From SIG672 sp045657105 (GTDB lineage Bacteria; Bacillota; Clostridia; Oscillospirales; CAG-272): 14,611 bases of DNA. Position 1 is the stretch's first letter. Every line of letters starts with the position of its first letter. The stretch is from NCBI GenBank assembly GCA_045657105.1, contig JAZOSN010000049.1:1-14611 (forward strand). Direction: 5' to 3'. The notes below the pieces were generated by a model. The model was not told where the DNA came from and did not search any database. It worked only from the letters and a program-made list of their open reading frames with translations. Made by a program: the position numbers and the translations under genes. This document shows positions 6,912 to 12,726 of this stretch, piece by piece.

Positions 6912-7043
6912 AACGCCTTGGGCATGAAGGCCGTGTGTACTGTTTACTACTTCCGCAAAAACGACGGGAGAGCCTTTGTTTGCGGATTTTTACAGGATAA
7001 CTGCGCCTTTTTGTAGCCCTTTCGGCTATGGAAAGGCGTTTTT
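6912..7043 (+). terminator. Cobalamin riboswitch expression platform and intrinsic terminator
   Basis: The terminator is two-part and strong: CGCCTTT (7004-7010) with AAAGGCG (7032-7038) outside, and TAGCC (7014-7018) with GGCTA (7024-7028) inside, followed by TTTTT (7039-7043). Upstream AACGCCTT (6912-6919) is complementary to AAGGCGTT (7033-7040) and could act as antiterminator. That segment also fits a local hairpin GCCTT (6915-6919) with AAGGC (6927-6931). A further hairpin CCGCAAA (6953-6959) with TTTGCGG (6979-6985) is followed by ATTTTT and may be a second terminator. The competing states are inferred from complementarity. Confidence 0.8.
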
Positions 7044-7063
7044 CGTTAGGGGTGATAATTTTT

Positions 7064-7348
7064 ATGGAAAAATACAGTCGTGACGGTGTGATAGCGCTCC
7101 TTCAAGCAAAATATAAGGAGCTTTGCGAATCTCCTTTCGAGAGTGAGCGCCGCTATCCGAAAAAAAGCGATTTTACCGATGTTGAGGTTTCAATGATAAA
7201 ATCGTTTCTCGGTCCATGGCCGAGAGCTCTCGAAGCCTCCGGAATAAAAGAGCCCAGAGAGGATAACAGGATAGAGAAAAATCGCGAAAAGCGCATAGCG
7301 GCAAAACGACGCCGAAGAGAAAACGGCGAAAATAAGGGAGAAAAATGA
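7064..7348 (+). CDS. Basic protein with homing-endonuclease-associated-repeat-like domain
   Basis: The 94-residue product is the first gene after the cobalamin riboswitch. ATG 7064 is chosen because TAGGGGTGA (7047-7055) precedes it; an earlier in-frame ATG at 7028 lies inside the riboswitch terminator. Residues about 4-66 fit the pattern of the homing endonuclease associated repeat (HNH_repeat-like). An N-terminal helix (DGVIALLQAKYKEL) leads to a Y-P-K-x-S-D segment, and SMIKSFLGPWPRALEASGI corresponds to the typical FGSWnxALexAGl end. The C-terminus is highly basic (RIAAKRRRRENG). There is no HNH nuclease domain, so DNA or RNA binding is more likely than cutting. It lies one base from the DUF4430 gene, clearly in the same operon. 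A regulatory role in the B12 operon is conceivable but unproven. Confidence 0.7.
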   Translation: MEKYSRDGVIALLQAKYKELCESPFESERRYPKKSDFTDVEVSMIKSFLGPWPRALEASGIKEPREDNRIEKNREKRIAAKRRRRENGENKGEK

Positions 7349-7349
7349 A

Positions 7350-7850
7350 ATGAAAAACAGAATAATTTTATCAGTCGTTATACTTGTTTTGATCGTGGCG
7401 GCAGTAGTGGCAACTGTACTGCTTCTTGATGTTGAAACGCCCGACGATTATTTCGGAGATGACGAGGCGGCTACCGATCAGGACGGCGAGGCGGTCTTCG
7501 GAAAGGTTACAATAACCGTTGAGTGTATCTCGATAAAGGACGAGAGTGCGGAAAATATTCCGGATAACGGGTATATTATCGAAAATATTGAGATCAGTAT
7601 AAACGAAGGCGATACGGTGCTTGCAGTCCTTAAAAACGCGGCAAAAAAGCAGAGGATAATAGTTGACGACTCGCAGGGCTACGTTACAGGAATCGGTGGA
7701 ATATATTCGGGCGATTTCGGAGATATGTCGGGTTGGACCTACTATGTAAACGGCGAAAGTCCGATCGTCGGTGCCGGCGAGTATTTACTTGCCGATAAGG
7801 ACGAGATAAAATGGGTATATATCAAGGATTTTTCCGAGCTTTGGGGATAA
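7350..7850 (+). CDS. Membrane-anchored DUF4430 (transcobalamin-like) protein
   Basis: This 166-residue protein has an N-terminal transmembrane helix (residues about 5-26) and an acidic linker (DDYFGDDEAATDQDGE), then a DUF4430 domain (about 50-163). Visible hallmarks are INEGDTVLAVLKNA (87-100) and GDMSGWTYYVNGESPIVGAG (about 127-146), ending DEIKWVYI. DUF4430 resembles the C-terminal domain of transcobalamin and intrinsic factor (family knowledge). No lipobox cysteine is visible, so it is anchored by the helix, with the domain outside the membrane. ATG 7350 follows AAGGGAG. Under a cobalamin riboswitch and next to ECF genes, it may capture cobalamin or a complex of it at the cell surface and pass it to the S component (inference). 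A general ECF accessory role is the alternative. Confidence 0.85.
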   Translation: MKNRIILSVVILVLIVAAVVATVLLLDVETPDDYFGDDEAATDQDGEAVFGKVTITVECISIKDESAENIPDNGYIIENIEISINEGDTVLAVLKNAAKKQRIIVDDSQGYVTGIGGIYSGDFGDMSGWTYYVNGESPIVGAGEYLLADKDEIKWVYIKDFSELWG

Positions 7851-7884
7851 ATCTTGTAAAATAAATTAAAGGAGGAAAACGAAT

Positions 7885-8763
7885 ATGAAGGGCTTTGAGA
7901 GTATAAATCCAATAGTGCTTTTCGGCTATTTTGCTTTGAGCGCGGCTATTTGTATGTTTTCTTTGAACCCGATCTTTGCCGCCACCGCACTTGTGGGTGC
8001 ACTGATAAATTTCATTTTCCTCTCTAAAAAAGCAAAACTGACAACCGAGCTTGGTTTTTTTATGCTTTTTTTGATTATGGCACTTATAAATCCGCTTTTC
8101 GTGCGAAACGGAATGACGGCTGTTTTGTTTATAAACGGTAATCCCATCACGCTCGAAGCGATTTTCTACGGGATTTTTTCGTCTGCCGCAATAGTCGCAC
8201 TTATATATATGTTCAGGCTTTTTTCCGCGCTTATGACAGAGGACAAGCTTCTTTATGTTTTCGGCTCTGCTTTTCCAAGGCTTTCTCTTGTACTTTCGGG
8301 TGCTCTCAGATATACCGCGCTTCTGTCGGAGCGAAGAAAAAAGGTGGAAAACGCTCGGAAAGCGCTCGGCGCATATGGTGACCGAGATCTTTTTGGTAAG
8401 ACGAGGACCTCGCTTGGTGTGTTTTCTTCTCTTGCGACCTGGTCGCTTGAAAACTCGATAATTACCGCAGACAGTATGAGCGCAAGAGGCTACGGAGTCG
8501 GAAAACGAAGCTTTTTCAAGACCTTTCGCTTTGGAGCTGAGGACGCGGTTTTTGCCGCTATATCGGCGATTTTTGGAGCACTTGTAATAATCGGAAGCCT
8601 TTTGCCGATTACAAATTTTCAGTACTATCCCACCTTGAAAATGACACAGATGAACGCTTTTTCTGTGATGGTGTATACGTCTTACGCGCTTCTTATTTTT
8701 ATGCCGACGCTTTGGAAAATTTCAGAGGAGATGAAATGGAAATACTTGAAATCAAGAATTTGA
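7885..8763 (+). CDS. ecfT: ECF transporter transmembrane subunit EcfT
   Basis: EcfT is the membrane scaffold that joins the ATPases to the S component in ECF vitamin importers. ATG 7885 follows AAAGGAGG. The 292-residue protein has several hydrophobic segments (about 9-55, 60-80, 90-115 and two near the C-terminus about 220-280). Cytoplasmic coupling helices include the LSERRKKVENARKALGAYG region and the signature SARG (A200-R201-G202), the Ala-Arg-Gly motif that contacts the ATPases. The gene ends at 8763, overlapping the start of the ATPase gene (8736) by 28 bases, which indicates translational coupling. With the following two genes it completes an ECF module; the riboswitch suggests cobalamin as cargo. 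Confidence 0.93.
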   Translation: MKGFESINPIVLFGYFALSAAICMFSLNPIFAATALVGALINFIFLSKKAKLTTELGFFMLFLIMALINPLFVRNGMTAVLFINGNPITLEAIFYGIFSSAAIVALIYMFRLFSALMTEDKLLYVFGSAFPRLSLVLSGALRYTALLSERRKKVENARKALGAYGDRDLFGKTRTSLGVFSSLATWSLENSIITADSMSARGYGVGKRSFFKTFRFGAEDAVFAAISAIFGALVIIGSLLPITNFQYYPTLKMTQMNAFSVMVYTSYALLIFMPTLWKISEEMKWKYLKSRI

Positions 8764-10367
8764 GCTTCAAATACGGGCAGGAAAAAGAAAATACGCTCGA
8801 TAATATAAATTTCTCGGTAAAACGCGGAGAATTTGTTACCGTTTTCGGCAAGACGGGAAGCGGAAAATCCACGCTTCTTCGCCTTATCAAAAGGGAAATA
8901 TCTCCTGGCGGAGAAAAGTCGGGAGAGATATTCTTTTCGGGAAAAGAGATCTTAGAGCTTGACGAGTATAGTGCGGCAGCAAAAATAGGCTTTGTGTCGC
9001 AGTATCCCGAGGAGCAGATAGTTACCGATAAGGTCTGGCACGAGATAGCCTTCGGACTTGAAAACCTTGGCGTAGACAATAAAACGATGCAGAGAAGAGT
9101 CGCGGAGGTGGCGCAGTATTTCGGTATCGGTCATCTTTTCGATAAAAGAGTTTCCGAGCTTTCGGGCGGACAGAAGCAGCTCGTTGCACTCGCATCTGTT
9201 ATGGTAATGAATCCCGACGTTATCCTGCTCGACGAGCCGACCTCGCAGCTCGATCCGATAGGCGCCGCCGAATTTATATCCATTCTCCAAAGACTCTGCC
9301 GCGAGATCGCTCTGACGGTCATAATAACCGAGCACCGCCTCGAAGAGCTTATAGGAATATCAGATAAGCTTCTCGTTCTTGAAAACGGAAAAGTACGTAG
9401 CTTCGGCGAGCCGAAAAAGGTGGCATACGCTCTTAAAGATGACAGGGACTTTTACTGCTTTATGCCGTCTGCCGTTCGGCTTTTCAGTAGGCTTAACGGG
9501 CACTCATACGACTGTCCGCTTGACGTGAGATCGGGCAGAGCATTTGTTGAGCACTACTGCGAAAACCGGATAAGATCGCTTGACAGTCAGGAGCGCGAAC
9601 GGAGTAAAAATAGCGTAATTAAGGCAAAAAATCTCTGTTTCAGATACGGCAGAGAGCTTCCCGACGTCCTTGACGGGCTCGATCTCGATATTCGCGAGGG
9701 CGAGTTTTACACCGTTCTCGGAGGCAACGGATCGGGTAAGACGACCGCACTCGGCGCGATAGCGGGCATAAATAAGTGCTACTCCGGAAAGATCGAAATA
9801 TTCGGTAAAAAAATCGAAAAATATAGGGACGGATCTCTTTATAAAAACTGTGTTGCTATGCTTTCACAGGACGTAAATGCGCTTTTTACAAGAGATACCG
9901 TAAGGGAAGAGCTTGTCGGTGCAGGTGTTGATCTGAACGTGATTTCCGATGATATGAAGGCACTTCTTGGTAAACACCCATACGATATAAGCGGCGGTCA
10001 AAGACAGATGCTCGCGCTTTATATGGTGACTGCGAGCAGACCGAGAATTTTGCTTCTTGATGAGCCGACGAAGGGACTTGATGCTCTCGCTAAACAGGAG
10101 CTTGTAAAATTCCTTAAAGATCTTTGCAAAAACAAAATAACCGTCGTTGCGGTGACACACGACGTTGAATTTGCTTCCGAGGCGTCCGATCGGGTTGCGC
10201 TCTTTTTCGCAGGGCGTATCGTTTCCGAGGACACTCCGCATAGCTTTTTTTCAAAAAACAATTTTTACACCACCGCAGTCAGTCGTATGACGCGCGGATA
10301 TTTTGATAACGCGGTGAGCGTAGAGGACGCCGTGAGTCTTTGCAAACAAAATAAAAGAAGGGAATAA
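8736..10367 (+). CDS. Fused double ABC ATPase of ECF transporter (EcfA-EcfA')
   Basis: The 543-residue protein contains two ABC ATPase domains in one chain, replacing the usual separate EcfA and EcfA'. It powers vitamin import together with EcfT. Domain 1: Walker A GKTGSGKST (38-46), signature LSGGQKQ (142-148), Walker B LLDEPTSQLD (164-173) and H-loop ITEHR. Domain 2 (from about residue 290): Walker A GGNGSGKTT (329-337), signature SGGQRQ (419-424), Walker B LLDEPTKGLD (440-449) and H-loop VTHD. All key residues are intact in both. ATG 8736 is preferred over 8712 because GAGGAG lies just before it, inside the end of ecfT. The S-component gene starts five bases after the stop. Fused A components are common in Clostridia. 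Confidence 0.95.
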   Translation: MEILEIKNLSFKYGQEKENTLDNINFSVKRGEFVTVFGKTGSGKSTLLRLIKREISPGGEKSGEIFFSGKEILELDEYSAAAKIGFVSQYPEEQIVTDKVWHEIAFGLENLGVDNKTMQRRVAEVAQYFGIGHLFDKRVSELSGGQKQLVALASVMVMNPDVILLDEPTSQLDPIGAAEFISILQRLCREIALTVIITEHRLEELIGISDKLLVLENGKVRSFGEPKKVAYALKDDRDFYCFMPSAVRLFSRLNGHSYDCPLDVRSGRAFVEHYCENRIRSLDSQERERSKNSVIKAKNLCFRYGRELPDVLDGLDLDIREGEFYTVLGGNGSGKTTALGAIAGINKCYSGKIEIFGKKIEKYRDGSLYKNCVAMLSQDVNALFTRDTVREELVGAGVDLNVISDDMKALLGKHPYDISGGQRQMLALYMVTASRPRILLLDEPTKGLDALAKQELVKFLKDLCKNKITVVAVTHDVEFASEASDRVALFFAGRIVSEDTPHSFFSKNNFYTTAVSRMTRGYFDNAVSVEDAVSLCKQNKRRE

Positions 10368-10372
10368 AGAGA

Positions 10373-11059
10373 GTGATAGTGATCAAAAATGCGCGACTTC
10401 GCCTTGTAATCAAAATAACGGTAATAGCCGCGCTCGTGATAATTTCCGCTCTTTCGGCGGCGCTTGTAAATACCGAAAAACGCTATATCTACGTGGTAAC
10501 ACTTTTTACAGTTCTTTCGCTTTTTCTGTTTGCTACCGGATATGAAAATAAGCGTATCGGGGGCAGACGGCTTGTTATAGTGTCAATAATGATCGCTTTT
10601 TCGGTGATAGGGCGCTTTATCCCGCTTTTTAAGCCGATAAGCGCTATAACTATTATCGCGGCAATCTATCTCGGTGCAGAGGCAGGATTTCTCACAGGCT
10701 CGCTTTCGGCGCTTATATCCGGATTTTATTTCGGGATAGGACCGTGGACACCGTTTCAGATGCTTGCATGGGGGCTTGTCGGACTTTTCGCGGGAGTGCT
10801 CTCAAATGTGCTCGTTAAGAGCCGAGTCTGCCTGATCGTATACGGCGTGTTGTCAGGCGTGTTTTATTCGCTCGTTATGGACGTCTGGTCGGTGATCTCT
10901 TATAACGGAGGCCTGACTCTCGGCGATTACACAAAGGCGCTTGTCGCCGCTATTCCGCATACTGCACTGTATGTTATCTCTAACGTCCTGTTTCTTGCTC
11001 TACTTGCAAAGCCGATAGGAAAAAAACTCGAAAGAGTGAAAATAAAGTATGGAATATAG
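10373..11059 (+). CDS. ECF transporter S component, probably cobalamin-specific (CbrT-like)
   Basis: This 228-residue integral membrane protein is the substrate-binding subunit of the ECF module. The start is GTG 10373 (or GTG 10379); no in-frame ATG is near. AAGAAGGG lies just upstream. It has about six hydrophobic segments. Recognisable features are GRFIPLFKPISAITIIAAIYLGAEAG (about residues 79-104) and FGIGPWTPFQMLAWGLVGLFAGVLS (about 121-145), shared with ECF S components of the family that includes B12 transporters such as CbrT. Substrate assignment to cobalamin rests on the riboswitch and on co-transcription; the residues alone do not settle it. It is the last gene of the operon. A weak AT-rich hairpin overlaps its stop codon. 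Confidence 0.8.
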   Translation: MIVIKNARLRLVIKITVIAALVIISALSAALVNTEKRYIYVVTLFTVLSLFLFATGYENKRIGGRRLVIVSIMIAFSVIGRFIPLFKPISAITIIAAIYLGAEAGFLTGSLSALISGFYFGIGPWTPFQMLAWGLVGLFAGVLSNVLVKSRVCLIVYGVLSGVFYSLVMDVWSVISYNGGLTLGDYTKALVAAIPHTALYVISNVLFLALLAKPIGKKLERVKIKYGI

Positions 11060-11082
11060 TTTATTTGTCTGAAATAAACTAT
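11056..11082 (+). repeat. AT-rich inverted repeat at the operon end
   Basis: ATAGTTTATTT (11056-11066) and AAATAAACTAT (11072-11082) form a perfect 11-bp stem with a 5-base loop. It overlaps the stop codon (TAG 11057-11059). No T-tract follows on the + strand, so it would be a poor terminator there; it may protect the mRNA 3' end. Its right arm ends in the promoter box at 11080. Confidence 0.75.
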
Positions 11083-11130
11083 ATAAAATTCGAAAAAAGG
11101 CTTGACAAACACAAAACACTGTGGTATAAT
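11080..11130 (+). promoter_or_regulatory. tRNA-fMet promoter with upstream box
   Basis: The -35 TTGACA (11102-11107) and -10 TATAAT (11125-11130) are separated by 17 bases. The box TATATAAAATTCGA (11080-11093) lies eight bases before the -35, identical in sequence and spacing to the one at the metK promoter (2087-2100). Strong stable-RNA promoters often carry UP elements, which fits. Confidence 0.9.
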
Positions 11131-11159
11131 ATCAATGTTCCGCTAAGGAAACTAAATAT

Positions 11160-11232
<73 letters not shown>

Positions 11233-11233
11233 T

Positions 11234-11344
11234 CAAATCCCCGAGGACTTGTCCTTGGGGATTACTTTTTCACTCTTCACTCTTCACTTTTCACTAAAAC
11301 CTCGGGGATTTGGAAGTAATAAGTAATAGTGAATAGTGAAAAGG
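11234..11344 (+). repeat. Nested inverted and tandem repeat cluster
   Basis: Outer arms 11234-11246 and 11300-11312 are a perfect 13-bp inverted repeat. Between them is a short tandem tract of CACTCTTCACTCTTCAC type (11271-11296), whose complement reappears imperfectly as TAGTGAATAGTGAAAAG (11327-11343). The two inverted repeats interleave. It resembles a small MITE-like or REP-like insertion, just after the tRNA gene. Confidence 0.7.
11236..11270 (+). terminator. Terminator of tRNA-fMet
   Basis: A 12-bp stem (11236-11247 with 11252-11263, one G-U pair, 4-base loop) is followed by ACTTTTT. It begins four bases after the tRNA. Its left arm also belongs to a larger inverted repeat (11234-11246 with 11300-11312). 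Confidence 0.9.
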
Positions 11345-11355
11345 TATCTGATGTA

Positions 11356-11388
11356 GCTTTTTGCCACGGCAAAAAGCATTTTTATTTT
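11356..11388 (+). terminator. Second terminator-like hairpin before the accessory genes
   Basis: GCTTTTTGCC (11356-11365) pairs perfectly with GGCAAAAAGC (11368-11377), followed by ATTTTTATTTT. It insulates the following promoter from read-through and, being A-T symmetric, could act in both directions. Confidence 0.82.
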
Positions 11389-11392
11389 AAAG

Positions 11393-11421
11393 TTGAAAAG
11401 TAATAGGTTTTATGGTATAAT
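11393..11421 (+). promoter_or_regulatory. Promoter of the S23/Pcp-like pair
   Basis: The -35 TTGAAA (11393-11398) and -10 TATAAT (11416-11421) have a 17-base spacer. Its start site would be near 11428, only about 24 bases before the S23 start codon. Confidence 0.85.
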
Positions 11422-11451
11422 TTAATTATCAATGTGAAGGGTGGTAAGGTT

Positions 11452-11796
11452 ATGGCTGACAGTCCTTTGATAGTGAAATCAAAAGCGTTTGCTCTTGATG
11501 TAATACAGGTATGTAAGGAACTTCGAGTAGCAAAGTGCGAGAGTGCTTTGATCAATCAGTTTTTACGCTCGGGGACGAGTATAGGCGCGAATATCAGAGA
11601 AGCATTTTATGCTCACGGCAAGGCTGACTTTATTGCCAAGTTACAAATTGCCTTGAAAGAGTGTTCAGAAACAGAATATTGGATCGAACTGATTATAGAA
11701 AGCGGATATTATAACAATAAAACATTGCTTGAAAATTGTATTGAGATTAAAAGAATATTGATTGCTTCTATCAATACTGCTAAGGATAATAAATGA
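11452..11796 (+). CDS. Four-helix-bundle protein, S23 / 23S rRNA-intervening-sequence protein family
   Basis: The product is a 114-residue helical protein of the four-helix-bundle family (TIGR02436-like), first known from intervening sequences inside 23S rRNA and later found as free-standing genes. Its molecular function is not settled. Typical features are SKAFALDVIQVCKEL (helix 1), the hallmark INQFLRSGTSIGANIREAFYA (about 35-55), and KADFIAKLQIALKECSETEYWIELI (about 58-83). ATG 11452 is preferred, with AAGGGTGG upstream; a GTG at 11434 in frame is the alternative. It is not inside an rRNA gene here. The stop codon overlaps the next start (ATGA, 11793-11796), so the two proteins are translated together. 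The related Avd protein of diversity-generating retroelements is a paralogue, but no reverse transcriptase is in the window. Confidence 0.9.
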   Translation: MADSPLIVKSKAFALDVIQVCKELRVAKCESALINQFLRSGTSIGANIREAFYAHGKADFIAKLQIALKECSETEYWIELIIESGYYNNKTLLENCIEIKRILIASINTAKDNK

Positions 11797-12227
11797 AAAC
11801 TCTTTTTGTTGCTTTTAAAGGTAATAACAATACTTCATTTCATTTAGTTAGCCGATTAAATGAGAGAGCATTGTTTTTAACCAATTCTTTTACTGGTCTT
11901 GAAAAAGATATTACGAGATTTGATTGTGATTTTGATGCCGTATATATGTTTGGCATTGACAAAAACTTGGTTAATGAAATTCGTATAGAGCTTTGTGCTT
12001 GTTATAATTGTGATCATATATGTACTGATTTTAATTTGTTGCCTTTGGAAAGAAAACTAATCGAATCAAACATTTCATATTCTTTTTCAAATATTCCAAC
12101 CAAATATTTATGTAATGCAGCTTATTATCACATGTTGAAAAAGAATTTAAATACCGTTTTTATTCATATTCCGTCACTAAGGGGTATGAACGAAACGTTA
12201 ATGAACAAATTGGCAGAGATGTTTTGA
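11793..12227 (+). CDS. Miniature pyroglutamyl-peptidase I (C15)-like protein
   Basis: This 144-residue protein is not a standard family member. It resembles a shrunken pyrrolidone-carboxylate peptidase, an enzyme that removes N-terminal pyroglutamate. The N-terminus FVAFKGNNNTSFHLVSRL resembles the family's GFxPFGGxxxNPS start. NEIRIELCACYN (61-72) matches the stretch holding the catalytic glutamate (E66), KYLCNAAYY (104-112) matches the nucleophile motif YLCN (C107), and VFIHIPS (122-128) matches the histidine motif (H125). All three triad residues are therefore kept, but the protein is about 70 residues shorter than usual (about 215). Codon use is AT-rich (aat, ttt, tta) unlike the upstream genes. 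The 4-base overlap with the S23 gene shows coupling. Activity and substrate are unknown. Confidence 0.65.
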   Translation: MKTLFVAFKGNNNTSFHLVSRLNERALFLTNSFTGLEKDITRFDCDFDAVYMFGIDKNLVNEIRIELCACYNCDHICTDFNLLPLERKLIESNISYSFSNIPTKYLCNAAYYHMLKKNLNTVFIHIPSLRGMNETLMNKLAEMF

Positions 12228-12259
12228 AATGCATTCTTTTCGGCACCTCTGACCAAAAC

Positions 12260-12297
12260 AAAACCACCCAATAGGGTGGTTTTATTTTTATTATTTT
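12260..12297 (+). terminator. Terminator of the S23/Pcp-like pair
   Basis: AAAACCACCC (12260-12269) pairs perfectly with GGGTGGTTTT (12274-12283), loop AATA, followed by ATTTTTATTATTTT. It lies 33 bases after the stop codon. Confidence 0.93.
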
Positions 12298-12317
12298 GTA
12301 TGTAAGATTTTGTATTT

Positions 12318-12440
12318 ATGCCGTGGTTATGGGCACGAAGGGCGAATAGCTCGGAGGTAGCGAGCAAAGCAAGCGGCCGAGCGGTAGTGAATGACAGACC
12401 GGTGGACTGTCAGAGCCGCGAGGTGACAAGACCGTTGGTT
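12318..12440 (+). other. GC-rich structured block of unknown nature (candidate ncRNA or mobile-element remnant)
   Basis: This block of about 120 bases is much GC-richer than its surroundings. Several short stems can form: GCTCGG (12349-12354) with CCGAGC (12377-12382), GCGGC (12373-12377) with GCCGC (12415-12419), and TGACAG (12392-12397) with CTGTCA (12407-12412) around a purine-rich loop. GCTCG and CGAGC units recur. A 44-codon frame (ATG 12318 to TAG 12450) is open but has no ribosome binding site. The remaining gene-free stretch (12441-12622) holds an inverted repeat and otherwise nothing recognisable. Confidence 0.5.
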
Positions 12441-12490
12441 TTTAATATGTAGTTACCGCCGCAGAAGCACACAGATCTGAAAGATTTGTT

Positions 12491-12539
12491 AATCGGCGCA
12501 AAGGGAGTGGCGTTTAAAATGAAAATATCGGCGCCGATT
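12491..12539 (+). repeat. Inverted repeat with embedded palindrome
   Basis: AATCGGCGC (12491-12499) pairs with GCGCCGATT (12531-12539) across 31 bases. The right arm is itself part of the self-complementary ATCGGCGCCGAT (12527-12538). A protein-binding site or recombination site is possible; only the TTTTGG after it hints at a terminator. Confidence 0.55.
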
Positions 12540-12622
12540 TTGGTTCGTAAGTCCTGCTCGGATTGACTCAAAAGGCATTTAATATATGTATACGATTAAA
12601 AGCAAATAAAACATATTATGGG

Positions 12623-12651
12623 TAGACAAAGTCGTTTTTTTGTGATAGAAT
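12623..12651 (+). promoter_or_regulatory. Promoter of the TIR-STAND gene
   Basis: The -35 TAGACA (12623-12628) and -10 TAGAAT (12646-12651) have a 17-base spacer. Transcription would start near 12658, leaving a leader of about 70 bases. Both hexamers are off consensus, so expression is probably modest, as is usual for defence genes. Confidence 0.7.
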
Positions 12652-12726
12652 AATTACATAGAAGTATTGTGTAATTACAAATGTCATGGATTGCATTAAA
12701 AATTGTGCAAAATAAAGGAGAAAAGA

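Noticed and set aside
7028..7063. Earlier start (ATG 7028) for the HNH_repeat-like gene
   Set aside because: It lies inside the riboswitch terminator stem and lacks its own ribosome binding site; ATG 7064 has TAGGGGTGA.
11266..11344. CRISPR-like array from the TTCAC repeats
   Set aside because: Units are about seven bases, directly adjoining and without spacers; no cas genes are present.
11452..12227. Diversity-generating retroelement suggested by the four-helix-bundle (Avd-like) protein
   Set aside because: No reverse transcriptase, template repeat or variable repeat is visible; the protein fits the S23 family better.
12318..12452. 44-codon open frame in the GC-rich block
   Set aside because: No ribosome binding site and a translation that follows short DNA repeat units. 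More likely chance openness of a structured element.
12588..12610. Very short frame starting at ATG in the gap before the TIR-STAND gene
   Set aside because: It encodes only about seven residues, without a ribosome binding site.
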